A stretch of DNA of 64,000 nucleotides, taken from the NCBI GenBank assembly GCA_965203575.1, contig OZ241894.1, positions 1,302,001 to 1,366,000 of the forward strand, given 5' to 3'. This document shows, one piece after another, positions 32,871 to 41,158 of this stretch. Under the pieces are notes generated by a model. That model was not told the origin of the DNA. It made no database searches and saw only the letters and a list, made by a program, of their open reading frames with translations. Source of the stretch: Aldehydirespirator sp965203575 (GTDB lineage: Bacteria; Actinomycetota; Acidimicrobiia; Acidimicrobiales; Aldehydirespiratoraceae). The position numbers and the translations under genes were made by a program. Position 1 is the stretch's first letter, and every line of letters begins with the position of its first letter.

Positions 32871-33950
32871 ATGGCCAGAGACGAGCTACACGACAAGGTG
32901 GTGTCCGGGCGGGCCTGGGCCGAGTTCTGCGACGCTCTGAAGGCTGCCGGCGACCTGGTCCAGGAACGGTCCACCTGCGACCTGGACCGGATCGAGGGCT
33001 ACCGGTTCCTGAGCCGGCTGGCCCGGGGCGGGCTCTACAGCTCGATCGAGACCGGCGACGTGCGCTTCCCCGTGCTCACAACCATGCCCGACCAGGTCAA
33101 GATCGGCTCGGACAATCCCGACTCGCTCTACATGTCGGGCAACATCGACGGCCGTCTCAACTACCGCATCTCCGGCCAGCGGGGGACCGTCCACTACCTG
33201 TCGTTCACCGCCTTCACCGGGAACTACGGCGTGGGCCAGGAGCGCCTCGGCCAGGCCGGCTTCTTGCACGGAGGGGACCTCCTCGTCGACGACGACGGTC
33301 GCTTCGAGATCTTCGTCGGGCCCGAGCGCCGGGGCGACAACTGGCTGCGGACCAGCCCCGAGCCGACCCTCATCGCGATCCGGCAGTTCTTCCTGGACCG
33401 CGACAACGAGCTGCCGATCTCGGTGCGGATCGAGTGCCTCGACCACGACGACCTCCCCCCGCCGCTGTTGGCCGAGCGGTTCGGGAAGGCGCTGGAGTCG
33501 GCGGCCGCGTTCGTGGCCGGAGTCTCAGCCGTCTTCAGCGGATGGGTGGACGATCTCGGCGCCAACGCCCGCAACGGCCTCACGACCGAGGCGGGGCCGA
33601 TGCAGGGTGCCTGGGGCGACCCCAACCAGATCTTCCGGCACGGCACCTACGACCTCGACGACGGCGAGGCTCTGCTGATCGAGTTCACCCCGCCCGAGTG
33701 CTTCTACTGGAACTTCCAGGTGGACAACCGCTGGATGGAGAGCCTCGACTACCGCCGGCTGCCGGTGACCGTCAACAAGCGCACCGCCCGCTACGAGCCC
33801 GACGGCTCGGTGCGCATCGTGGTGGCGGCTGACGACCCCGGCTTCGGGAACTGGATGTCGACCGACGGGCACCGTTTCGGCGCCATCGGCCTGCGCTGGA
33901 ACCAGGCGACCGAAGACGTCGAGCCCGAGGTCCGGGTGATCAACGTCTAG
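32871..33950 (+). CDS. DUF1214 domain-containing protein
   Basis: 359 residues. The second half carries DUF1214 features: FVGPERRGDNWLRTSPEPTLIAIRQFF, ECFYWNFQVDNRWMESLDY and GFGNWMSTDGH. The first 100 residues have no clear domain. Function of the family is uncertain (steroid or cell-wall links have been suggested in mycobacteria). ATG start 6 nt after TTGAAT. The stop overlaps that of the convergent epoxide hydrolase by 4 nt. Confidence 0.78.
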   Translation: MARDELHDKVVSGRAWAEFCDALKAAGDLVQERSTCDLDRIEGYRFLSRLARGGLYSSIETGDVRFPVLTTMPDQVKIGSDNPDSLYMSGNIDGRLNYRISGQRGTVHYLSFTAFTGNYGVGQERLGQAGFLHGGDLLVDDDGRFEIFVGPERRGDNWLRTSPEPTLIAIRQFFLDRDNELPISVRIECLDHDDLPPPLLAERFGKALESAAAFVAGVSAVFSGWVDDLGANARNGLTTEAGPMQGAWGDPNQIFRHGTYDLDDGEALLIEFTPPECFYWNFQVDNRWMESLDYRRLPVTVNKRTARYEPDGSVRIVVAADDPGFGNWMSTDGHRFGAIGLRWNQATEDVEPEVRVINV

Positions 33951-35086
33951 TCCAGGAACTTGAAGGCGGCCCGCATCTCGGCCACGAACAGCTCGGGCTG
34001 CTCGAACGCCGCGAAGTGGCCGCCCACCTCGGGCTCGTTCCAGTAGCGGATGTCGGTGTAGCGCTTCTCGGCCCAGCGGCGGCTGGCCCGGAAGATCTCG
34101 TTGGGGAAGATGCTGCACGCCGAGGGCACCGCGCACTCCCCGCCCGCGAAGCTGGCGAAGCTCTCCCAGTAGAGCCGGCCCGACGACGCCCCGGTGGCGG
34201 TGAACCAGTACAGCGACACGTTGTCCAGCAGCTGGTCGCGGCTGTAGTAGTCCTCGGGGTGGGCGCTGCGGTCGGTCCACGACCAGAACTTCTCGAGGAT
34301 CCAGGCGGCGAGGCCGACGGGCGAGTCCACCAGGCTGTAGCCGATGGTCTGGGGCCGGCTCGACTGCTGCTTGGAGTAGCCCGAGTCCCACTTGTCGTAG
34401 TAGCCCATCGACTCCAGCGCGGCCTGCTCCTTGGCCGTCAGGTCGGCCATCGACTCCTTGGACGGCCCGGCCACCGGCATGTTGGTGTGGATGGCCCGGC
34501 ACCGCCCGAGGTCCTGCATGCCGATATGGGTGGTGACCGCCGACCCCCAGTCGCCGCCCTGGGCCACGTAGCTGTCGTAGCCGAGGCGACCCATCAACTC
34601 GTCCCACATGGCGGCGATGCGCTCCACGCCGGTGCCGGGGGCCGAGGGCTTGGCGCTGAAGCCGTAGCCGGGCAGTGACGGCAGCACCAGATGGAAGGCG
34701 TCGCTCTCCGTCCCGCCGTGGGCGGTCGGATCGACGAGGGGATCGATGATCTTGGTGAACTCCAGCACCGATCCGGGCCAGCCGTGGGTGACGATCATTC
34801 CTAGGGCGTCGTCGTGGGCCGAGCGGATGTGCTGGAAGTGGACGTCGAGCCCGTCGATGTCGGTGATGAAGTTGGGCCGAGCGTTGATGGCGGCCTCGCA
34901 GCGGCGCCAGTCGTAGTCGCTGGCCCAGTACTCGCATACCTCTCGCAGGTACGCGATGGGGATGCCCTGGGACCAGTCGTCGACCACCTCGGGCTCGGGC
35001 CAGCGGGTCCGGGCCAGCCGGGTCTTGAGGTCGTCGATCTCGGCGTCGTCGACCGCGACGGTGAAGGGACGGATCTCTGTGCTCAT
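33947..35086 (-). CDS. Epoxide hydrolase, alpha/beta-hydrolase fold
   Basis: 379 residues. N-terminal epoxide hydrolase lid domain (RPFTVAVDDAEIDDLKTRLARTRWPEP) then the hydrolase core: oxyanion motif HGWPGS, nucleophile Asp in QGGDWGSAVTTHIG, Tyr-rich cap region, and catalytic His in GGHFAAFEQPE. Opens epoxides to diols; substrate unknown. Start chosen at ATG 35086, 6 nt after TACCAT; ATG 35095 lies inside the box. Confidence 0.9.
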   Translation of the reverse strand: MSTEIRPFTVAVDDAEIDDLKTRLARTRWPEPEVVDDWSQGIPIAYLREVCEYWASDYDWRRCEAAINARPNFITDIDGLDVHFQHIRSAHDDALGMIVTHGWPGSVLEFTKIIDPLVDPTAHGGTESDAFHLVLPSLPGYGFSAKPSAPGTGVERIAAMWDELMGRLGYDSYVAQGGDWGSAVTTHIGMQDLGRCRAIHTNMPVAGPSKESMADLTAKEQAALESMGYYDKWDSGYSKQQSSRPQTIGYSLVDSPVGLAAWILEKFWSWTDRSAHPEDYYSRDQLLDNVSLYWFTATGASSGRLYWESFASFAGGECAVPSACSIFPNEIFRASRRWAEKRYTDIRYWNEPEVGGHFAAFEQPELFVAEMRAAFKFLD

Positions 35087-35093
35087 GGGTGGC

Positions 35094-35099
35094 ATGGTA
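35094..35099 (-). promoter_or_regulatory. Leaderless -10 box (TACCAT) before the epoxide hydrolase
   Basis: TACCAT on the minus strand, 6 nt before the ATG at 35086. Confidence 0.5.
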
Positions 35100-35132
35100 G
35101 GCAGCGGCGCGGCGGCGGAGGGCAGGCCGCTC

Positions 35133-35181
35133 GTTCTTGACGTAGTTGTGCCGGCCTGGAGCGCATTACTACGTCAAGAAC
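35133..35181. promoter_or_regulatory. Perfect 14-bp inverted repeat between two divergent genes
   Basis: GTTCTTGACGTAGT (35133-35146) and its exact complement ACTACGTCAAGAAC (35168-35181) with a 21-nt spacer, in the 115-bp gap between the epoxide hydrolase and ligase genes. It ends 7 bp before the ligase -10 box, so it covers the -35 region: an operator or a hairpin-forming element. Confidence 0.65.
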
Positions 35182-35188
35182 AGCAACG

Positions 35189-35194
35189 TAGGCT
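35189..35194 (+). promoter_or_regulatory. Leaderless -10 box (TAGGCT) before the DNA ligase
   Basis: TAGGCT, 7 nt before the GTG at 35202. Confidence 0.5.
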
Positions 35195-35201
35195 CAGCGC
35201 C

Positions 35202-36272
35202 GTGGACCTGCCTGTGATGCCGCCGGTGAAGCCGATGCTGGCCAAGGCGGTCAGCGGGATCCCCGACGGCGATCTGGCCTTCGAGCCGAAGTGGGACGGC
35301 TTCCGGTGCATCGTGTTCCGCGACGGCGACGAGGTGGAGTTGGGCAGCCGTAACGAGCGGCCCCTCACCCGCTACTTCCCCGAACTGGTCGAGCCGCTCA
35401 AGGCCGCGCTGCCGCCCCGGGCGGTGGTCGACGGTGAGATCATCGTGAGCATCGACGACCGGCTCGGATTCGACGCCCTGCAGCAGCGGATCCATCCGGC
35501 TGAGAGCCGGATCAACCGGCTGGCGGCCGAGACTCCGGCCGAGTTCATCGCCTTCGACGTGCTGGCTCTGGCCGACGCCGATCTCATGGGTGAACCGTTC
35601 CGCGATCGGCGGGCGCTGCTGGAGGCGATGGCGGGCGCTTTCGAGGCCCCGGTCCGCCTGGCCCCGTCCACTGTTGACCAGGATCTTGCCCGCGACTGGT
35701 ACGAGCGCTTCGAGGGCGCCGGGCTCGACGGGCTCATCGCCAAGCCCCGCGGCGGCGTCTACGAGCCCAACAAGCGGACGCAGTTCAAGGTCAAGCACAC
35801 CCGCACCGTGGACGTGGCCGTGGCCGGATACCGGATGCACACCGACGGCGAGGGGGTGGGGTCGCTGGTGGTCGGGCTGCACGACACGGACGGCCGCCTT
35901 CACCACTGCGGGGTGACGACCAGCTTCACGGCCCAGCGTCGCCGCGAGCTGATCGACGAGCTGGCGCCCTACGTGCTGGCCGACCCGAGCGAGCACCCGT
36001 GGGCGGAATGGATGGACCCGGCCGCCCATGCGGAGGGCACGGTGATGCCCGGCACCCCGAACCGGTGGTCGGATCAGCGCCGGCAGCAGCCGTGGGTGCC
36101 CCTGCGCCTCGCGCTGGTGGCCGAGGTGAAGTACGAAGCCATGCTGAACGGCCGCTTCCGGGGCACCACCCGTTTCGTGCGCTGGCGTCCCGACCGCACC
36201 CCCGAGTCGTGCAGCTTCGACCAGGTCGAAGTGCCCGCGGCCATAGGCCTAAGCGAGGTCCTCTCCGCATAG
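35202..36272 (+). CDS. ligC: ATP-dependent DNA ligase, LigC type
   Basis: 356 residues. Motif I is EPKWDGFRC (Lys adenylated, near residue 29); motif III FIAFDVLAL; motif IV GLDGLIAKP; motif V FKVKHTRTVDVAV. The C-terminal OB fold ends with WVPLRLALVAEVKYEAM. Short single-chain ligases of this type act in actinobacterial base-excision repair or end joining; no Ku or polymerase domain is attached. Operator-like repeat upstream. Confidence 0.87.
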   Translation: MDLPVMPPVKPMLAKAVSGIPDGDLAFEPKWDGFRCIVFRDGDEVELGSRNERPLTRYFPELVEPLKAALPPRAVVDGEIIVSIDDRLGFDALQQRIHPAESRINRLAAETPAEFIAFDVLALADADLMGEPFRDRRALLEAMAGAFEAPVRLAPSTVDQDLARDWYERFEGAGLDGLIAKPRGGVYEPNKRTQFKVKHTRTVDVAVAGYRMHTDGEGVGSLVVGLHDTDGRLHHCGVTTSFTAQRRRELIDELAPYVLADPSEHPWAEWMDPAAHAEGTVMPGTPNRWSDQRRQQPWVPLRLALVAEVKYEAMLNGRFRGTTRFVRWRPDRTPESCSFDQVEVPAAIGLSEVLSA

Positions 36273-36279
36273 CCGCCGA

Positions 36280-36678
36280 CTAATCGCTTTCGTCGGCCTC
36301 GGATGGGGGATCCTCGGGCCGGCGTTTCTGCGGCTCGTCCTCGGTCACCGCGGACGAATCCTCGCGCCTGGGGTGAGATACCCCGAAAGCGGCGCCCGGA
36401 ACACGGCCCGCGGCGAGCTCGGGCATCCCGATGCCGAGGAAGCCCTCGATGCGATCCAGCTTCCGGCTGGTCTTGTTGTTGGCCTTCGTGAACTCGCGGC
36501 GCAGCTTCTCGTTGTCCTCGCGGGCTTGCCGGGTCGCCTTGTTGTGGAGCTTCAACAGGCGCCTGTGGTCGCTGCGGACCTCCTTGCGAAGCCTCTCCAC
36601 GGTGCGCGACTGATGCCAGACGAGCGTGAGGACCGCGACCAGCACGGTGGAGATCTGCAAGACGGCCGAGAGCACCAT
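36280..36678 (-). CDS. Small membrane-anchored coiled-coil protein
   Basis: 132 residues: one N-terminal membrane helix (about 4-22), then a basic coiled coil (RTVERLRKEVRSDHRRLLKLHNKATRQ and on to KLDRIEG), and an acidic tail. No family recognised. The plan resembles the gene at 27625. ATG 7 nt after a TATACT box in an AT-rich patch. Confidence 0.6.
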   Translation of the reverse strand: MVLSAVLQISTVLVAVLTLVWHQSRTVERLRKEVRSDHRRLLKLHNKATRQAREDNEKLRREFTKANNKTSRKLDRIEGFLGIGMPELAAGRVPGAAFGVSHPRREDSSAVTEDEPQKRRPEDPPSEADESD

Positions 36679-36685
36679 GAACTGC

Positions 36686-36691
36686 AGTATA
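36686..36691 (-). promoter_or_regulatory. -10 box (TATACT) before 36678
   Basis: TATACT on the minus strand, 7 nt before the ATG at 36678, in an AT-rich stretch of about 50 bp; a TTGTTT lies 15 nt further upstream as a weak -35. Confidence 0.5.
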
Positions 36692-36771
36692 GTACGTCGT
36701 GCCGATAAACAACGTTATTTCATGGATTTCTGTGTGAGATTGTGGCGCCGGCGGTCCGTTCGCGTCGGCGA

Positions 36772-37635
36772 TCAGGTCGGGGCGAGTTGGCGGGCCCGTT
36801 CTGCGAGGCGTTCGGCACCTAGGGAGGCGCAGCGCTCGTCGAGGCCGGGACGGGGGCCGCGCCACTTCATTTCGTCGACGGTTGCCGACACGGGGGCACC
36901 CAGTTCCACGGTGGCGATCCGGCGGTACAGCAGGGCGTCCTCGAAGCCGTCCCGCAGCGCGGCCGCGAGCTTGGCCGCGCCCCTGACCTGCACGTCCCAC
37001 TGATCGGGGTCGAACGGGATGGCGGTGATGTGGCCGTACCGGGCCAGCAGGGCCGACGCCGACTTCGCCCCCCATCCGGGCAGGCCGGGGAACCCGTCGG
37101 CGGAGTCGCCCACCAGGCCCAGGTAGTCGGGGATCGACGCCGGGGGCACTCCGAACTTGTCGACGACCCCGGCGTGGTCGTAGAGCACTCTCTGGCGCCG
37201 GTCGTACTGCACCACCCGCCCGTCGACGGTCACGCACTGCGCCAGGTCCTTGTCCGGTGTGCAGATCACCACTTGCTCGACACGCGGGTCGCCGGCGGCC
37301 GCCGCCGCGGCGGACGCCAGCCCGTCGTCGGCCTCGTGCTCGATCTGCGGCCACACCGCGAAGCCGGCCAGCTCCAGCAACTCCTCGACTTCGGGGAATT
37401 GCGCCTTGAGGTCGGGGTCCACCCCGCTGCCGTCCTTGTAGCCGTCGAGCATCTCGTTGCGGAACGACTCGATCACGTGGTCGGTGGCGATGCCGATATG
37501 GGTGGCGCCATCGGCCAGGAGGTCGAGCATCGAGTTGAGCACGCCCCGCTGGGCGCCCCGGCGCGGGTCGCGGTTCGACTTGGCGTAGTGGTAGCGGAAG
37601 AGCTCGTAGGTGCCGTCGATCAGATGCACCAGCAC
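36772..37635 (-). CDS. 5'-3' exonuclease (FEN/PIN-like nuclease)
   Basis: 287 residues, GTG start. Metal-binding acids: LIDGTYELFRY, HEADDGLASAAAA, CTPDKDLAQCV, and the helix-hairpin-helix GLVGDSADGFPGLPGWGAKSA. This is the stand-alone 5'-nuclease family (like the Pol I N-terminal domain or Xni), acting on flapped DNA. It is 13 nt after the epimerase gene. Confidence 0.85.
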   Translation of the reverse strand: MLVHLIDGTYELFRYHYAKSNRDPRRGAQRGVLNSMLDLLADGATHIGIATDHVIESFRNEMLDGYKDGSGVDPDLKAQFPEVEELLELAGFAVWPQIEHEADDGLASAAAAAAGDPRVEQVVICTPDKDLAQCVTVDGRVVQYDRRQRVLYDHAGVVDKFGVPPASIPDYLGLVGDSADGFPGLPGWGAKSASALLARYGHITAIPFDPDQWDVQVRGAAKLAAALRDGFEDALLYRRIATVELGAPVSATVDEMKWRGPRPGLDERCASLGAERLAERARQLAPT

Positions 37636-37648
37636 CGCGCCGACCCCG

Positions 37649-38047
37649 CTACTCCTCGACCAGCTCGATCAGGGTGCCGAACGACCCCTTGGGGTGGATG
37701 AAGGCGATGGTGGTGTTGCGGCTGCCGGGCCTCGGGGCCTCGTCTATGGGGGTGGCCCCGGCCTTCACCATCGCCTCCAGCGCGGCCGCGCAGTCCGGCA
37801 CCCGGTAGCCCACGTGGTGCAGGCCCTCGCCCCGCTTGTCGAGGAACTTGGTCACGGGCGAGTCGTCGCGGGTGGGCGTGATGAGCTGCACGTAGCTCTC
37901 GGCCACCGCCAGCAGGGCCTCCTCCACGCCGTCTCGCTCCACGACCTCGCGGTGTGCGACCTCGGCTCCCAGAGCGTCCCGGTACCAGTCGATCGCGGCG
38001 TCGAGATCACGGACCGCGATGGCGACGTGGTCGATCTCGGTGAGCAT
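37649..38047 (-). CDS. mce: Methylmalonyl-CoA epimerase
   Basis: 132 residues, VOC fold. Converts (2R)- and (2S)-methylmalonyl-CoA in propionate metabolism. Metal and substrate motifs: IDHVAIAVRDLDAAIDWY, EGLHHVGYRV, and TLIELVEE at the C-terminus. ATG start 6 nt after TAGGCT (an ORF-extending GTG at 38050 lies in the spacer). Not adjacent to the mutase genes. Confidence 0.88.
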   Translation of the reverse strand: MLTEIDHVAIAVRDLDAAIDWYRDALGAEVAHREVVERDGVEEALLAVAESYVQLITPTRDDSPVTKFLDKRGEGLHHVGYRVPDCAAALEAMVKAGATPIDEAPRPGSRNTTIAFIHPKGSFGTLIELVEE

Positions 38048-38053
38048 CACCGC

Positions 38054-38059
38054 AGCCTA
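38054..38059 (-). promoter_or_regulatory. Leaderless -10 box (TAGGCT) before mce
   Basis: TAGGCT on the minus strand, 6 nt before the ATG at 38047. Confidence 0.5.
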
Positions 38060-38093
38060 CGGGACTGTTTCCGACACGGCGGATCCGGTGGGT

Positions 38094-38702
38094 TCAGGCT
38101 CCGTCGAGTGTGCGGCGGCCCTCGAAGGCCCGCCCCAGGGTGATCTCGTCGGCGTACTCGAGATCGCCGCCCACCGGCAGTCCGCTGGCGATGCGGGTCA
38201 CCTGCACCCCGGCGGGCTTGAGGTACTTGTGGACCAGCATCGCGGTGGCCTCGCCCTCCAGGTTGGGGTTGGTGGCGACGATCACCTCTTCGATGCCCTC
38301 GTCGGTCACCCGGGCCAGTAGCTCCTTGAGGCGGAGCTGGTCGGCGCCGACACCGTCGATCGGGCTGAACGCTCCCTGGAGCACGTGGTAGCGGCCGCCG
38401 AACTCGCCGGTGCGCTCGACCGCCACCACGTCCTGGGCGTCCTCCACGACACAGACGAGGCTCGGGTTACGCCTGGGATCGCGGCACACCGCGCATTCGC
38501 CGCCCTGCTCGGCCAGGTTGAAGCAGCGGGGGCAGTACGACACCTTCTCCTTGGCCTCGGAGATCGCCCGGGCCAGCCGGTTGGCGTCCTCGGTCGGCGC
38601 TCTCAGCAGATAGAAGGCCACACGCTGGGCCGACTTGGGTCCGATGCCGGGGAGCCTTCCGAGCTGATCGATCAGCTCCTGAACGGCGCTCGAGTAGCTC
38701 AC
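38094..38702 (-). CDS. recR: Recombination protein RecR
   Basis: 202 residues, normal length. Helix-hairpin-helix LGRLPGIGPKSAQRVAFYLL, C4 zinc finger CPRC...CAVC, then the Toprim domain (VCVVEDAQDVVAVERTGEF, YHVLQGAFSPIDGVG, ATNPNLEGEATAMLV). Acts with RecF/RecO at single-strand gaps. GTG start with GAGG before it; dnaX ends 13 nt upstream, the usual dnaX-recR pair. Confidence 0.95.
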   Translation of the reverse strand: MSYSSAVQELIDQLGRLPGIGPKSAQRVAFYLLRAPTEDANRLARAISEAKEKVSYCPRCFNLAEQGGECAVCRDPRRNPSLVCVVEDAQDVVAVERTGEFGGRYHVLQGAFSPIDGVGADQLRLKELLARVTDEGIEEVIVATNPNLEGEATAMLVHKYLKPAGVQVTRIASGLPVGGDLEYADEITLGRAFEGRRTLDGA

Positions 38703-38715
38703 CTCGCCGCCCTCG

Positions 38716-40752
38716 CTACGTCTGGCTGCCGGCGTTGTCGCCGTCGGGCTCGGGCAGCAGCGTGAGCTCCGTTCCGGGGAACGTCGCCTTGATCTTCTCT
38801 TCGATGTCGTGAGCGTGGCTGGGCGCCTCGGCCAGGTCGTCGAGGTCGGCAAGGTCGAAGCCGTCAACGGTCTCCGCTTCCTTCGGCGGCGCGGCAACCT
38901 CCGGTGGATCCTCGATGTCGGGCGGCGCGGCAACCTCCGGTGGATCCTCGATGTCGGGCGGCGCGGCAACCTCCGGTGGATCCTCGATGTCGGGCGGCGC
39001 GGCGGCTTCCAGTGGACCCTCGATGTCGGGGGACGCGGCGGCTTCCAGTGGACCCTCAACGACGGGCGGAGCGACGGACTCTTCAGCAGGGGCGGGGCCT
39101 ACGGCATGGACCACGAGGTCCTTCCAGAGGGCTTGGAGCTGACCGGGCTCGCGCCGGCGCTCCTGGTCGGGTTCGAGGTCCGTTGCTCGGGCCACCACGA
39201 ACGACTGATCGAGGCCCAGGTGCCAGCGGGCCCAGTCCACCACCTCGGTGGGCGTCTTGGGCTGCATCTCCGCCAGGTCGGGTACCGGCACGGGCGGTGG
39301 CGGGACGGCCGGACCGGGCGGCGGAGCCGGCGATGCGGCCGCTCCAGCCGCATCCTGCCTGGCCGCGGCCGCGGACCGGTGCTCGGAAAGGGTCTTCCTG
39401 GCCGCCTCGGCGGGACGGCCCCCGACGGCCGGCCTGGCCGCGGGCGTCGAAGCCGTCTCGGCCGTCTCCGGAGGCGGCGCGCCATGCGCCGGAGCCGTGG
39501 ACGGGGGCACCGGGGACTCAGCCGACGACGCAACCGGTGACGAGAGCGGCGACGGGGGCGCCGGGGACGAAGGAGCCGGGGACGGGGGCGCCGAGACTGG
39601 GGACGCCGGGGACCGGGGGGCCGATCCGGGGGCCGAGGAAGCCGGCGAGCCCTCCAGGCGCGCCTCCAGTTGCCGGACTCGCTGGGCCAACGCTTCGAGG
39701 GACCGGTCCTCGTCGGGGTGGCAGAGCCGCATCAGCGCCACCTCCATGTCGATCCTCGGATCCGGCGCCTGACGCATGTCGATGAGGGCCCGGCCGAGGG
39801 TCTCCAGCGCACGGGTGATGGCGGCCGGCGCCATGCGCTCGGCGAGATCGGCAGCCCTGTTCCGCTCATGCTCGGACATCCGGGTCGGGGGATCGCCCAT
39901 GGCGGTGAGGAAGGCGTCGCGCAGCCCGGCCAGCGCCATCTCGCCGATCGTGCGGGGGTCCCGCCCCCGGCCCACGGCGTCGCCTACCGCAGACAGCGCG
40001 GCGGCGCGGTCGCCCTCGGCCAGCGCGACGAGGATGGCGTCCGTCGAGGAGTCGAGCTCGGCGGTCCCACCACCGGCAACGATCCGCTCCAGCGCGGTCA
40101 GGCTGTCGCGCACCGATCCGCCACCGGCGGCCACCGCATGGTCGACGGCCTCGCCGTCCACGTCCAGCTCGGCGTCGGCGACGACGTGCCGTAGATGGTC
40201 GGACATGACCTCGGCGCCGATCAGACCGAGCTCGAACACCTGGCAGCGGCTCCGGATGGTGTGCACCACCTTGTGGGGCTCGGTCGTAGCCAGCACCCAC
40301 GTCACATGGTCGGGGGGCTCCTCCAGGGTCTTGAGCAGCGCGTTCTCGGCGCCGGCGGTGAGCATGTGGACCTCGTCGAGCAGGTACACCTTGGCCCGGC
40401 CCGGCGATGTCAGATTGACCCGCTCGAGGAGGCCCCGCATGTCGTCGACCTTGTTGTTGGAGGCGGCGTCAAGCTCCTGGAGGTCGAACGAGTGGCCCGC
40501 CTGGATCGACAGGCACGACTCGCAGACGCAGCACGGCTCGCCGTCGTCGCCGAGGTCGGTGCAGTTGAGCGCCTTGGCCAGCACCCGGGCGGTGGAGGTC
40601 TTGCCGCTTCCCCTGGGGCCGTGAAGCAGGTAGGCGTGACCGACCTTGTCGGTGCGCACGGCCGTCTGCAGGGCCCGCACGACATGGTCCTGGCCCTTGA
40701 TCTCGGAGAACTTCTGGGGCCGGTAGCGACGGTAGAGGGACTGGTAGGCCAC
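38716..40752 (-). CDS. dnaX: DNA polymerase III subunits gamma/tau
   Basis: 678 residues. Clamp loader ATPase: HGPRGSGKTSTARVLAK (Walker A), CESC zinc module, LLDEVHMLT, ENALLKTLEEPP, and the sensor region. Domain V for binding the polymerase begins near 370 and is interrupted by a Pro/Ala/Ser-rich linker and a 12-residue tandem repeat. Start GTG at 40752 (VAYQSLYRRYRP); TAGAGT box (40761-40766) 8 nt upstream. Lies just downstream of the SRP RNA gene. Confidence 0.94.
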   Translation of the reverse strand: MAYQSLYRRYRPQKFSEIKGQDHVVRALQTAVRTDKVGHAYLLHGPRGSGKTSTARVLAKALNCTDLGDDGEPCCVCESCLSIQAGHSFDLQELDAASNNKVDDMRGLLERVNLTSPGRAKVYLLDEVHMLTAGAENALLKTLEEPPDHVTWVLATTEPHKVVHTIRSRCQVFELGLIGAEVMSDHLRHVVADAELDVDGEAVDHAVAAGGGSVRDSLTALERIVAGGGTAELDSSTDAILVALAEGDRAAALSAVGDAVGRGRDPRTIGEMALAGLRDAFLTAMGDPPTRMSEHERNRAADLAERMAPAAITRALETLGRALIDMRQAPDPRIDMEVALMRLCHPDEDRSLEALAQRVRQLEARLEGSPASSAPGSAPRSPASPVSAPPSPAPSSPAPPSPLSSPVASSAESPVPPSTAPAHGAPPPETAETASTPAARPAVGGRPAEAARKTLSEHRSAAAARQDAAGAAASPAPPPGPAVPPPPVPVPDLAEMQPKTPTEVVDWARWHLGLDQSFVVARATDLEPDQERRREPGQLQALWKDLVVHAVGPAPAEESVAPPVVEGPLEAAASPDIEGPLEAAAPPDIEDPPEVAAPPDIEDPPEVAAPPDIEDPPEVAAPPKEAETVDGFDLADLDDLAEAPSHAHDIEEKIKATFPGTELTLLPEPDGDNAGSQT
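38885..39065 (-). repeat. 36-bp tandem repeat inside dnaX
   Basis: About five units of 36 bp. On the coding strand each unit reads as a 12-residue period (like PDIEDPPEVAAP), acidic and Pro-rich, near the C-terminal end of tau. Three units are almost identical, two are drifted. Copy number variation is likely. Confidence 0.8.
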
Positions 40753-40850
40753 CGGCTTGGACTCTAGACGTGGACTGTGACGGCCCGCGGCCCGGATCGT
40801 GAGCAATCCCCCTCCCCCGCCGGCGGCCGCGCCGACGCCCGCTCCCGGGA

Positions 40851-40956
40851 GTGACGGCCAGGCTGTCTGCGGCACCCGGGAGGATCTGCTGAGAGCTGCT
40901 GCCTTCCGGCCCTGACCCGGTTCACAGGCACCCGTTGCACAGGACCCGGCCGTCAC
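40851..40956 (-). ncRNA. ffs: Small signal recognition particle RNA (4.5S)
   Basis: About 105 nt on the minus strand. The SRP domain IV signature GGTCAGGGCCGGAAGGCAGCAG is seen in the middle (read as GGGTCAGGGCCGGAAGG with GCAGCAGC), and the outer arms GTGACGGCC and GGCCGTCAC form a terminal stem. Location directly upstream of dnaX is typical of Gram-positive bacteria. Works with Ffh in co-translational targeting. Confidence 0.9.
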
Positions 40957-41025
40957 ACCCCGAAGCGGGCGCTGACGCCGCTCACGATACCCTCACGGGT
41001 CCGGACCCGCAGCTACGGGGACCGG

Positions 41026-41110
41026 GGAGGGTTGCCAGAGCGGCCGAATGGGCACGCTTGGAAAGCGTGTGAGGCGAGAGCCTCCATGGGTTCAAATCCC
41101 ATACCCTCCG
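41026..41110 (+). tRNA. tRNA-Ser (anticodon GGA)
   Basis: 85 nt with a long variable arm. Acceptor GGAGGGT / ACCCTCC; anticodon loop CTTGGAAAG with GGA; T arm GGGTTCAAATCCC. Discriminator G, CCA not encoded. Confidence 0.95.
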
Positions 41111-41158
41111 CGCCCTTGAGCCCGATGCCGTGTTCGGCCCGGATGGTGTAGGCCGTCG

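Noticed and set aside
38885..39065. CRISPR-like repeat array
   Set aside because: Units are contiguous without unique spacers and are in frame with dnaX: a coding minisatellite.
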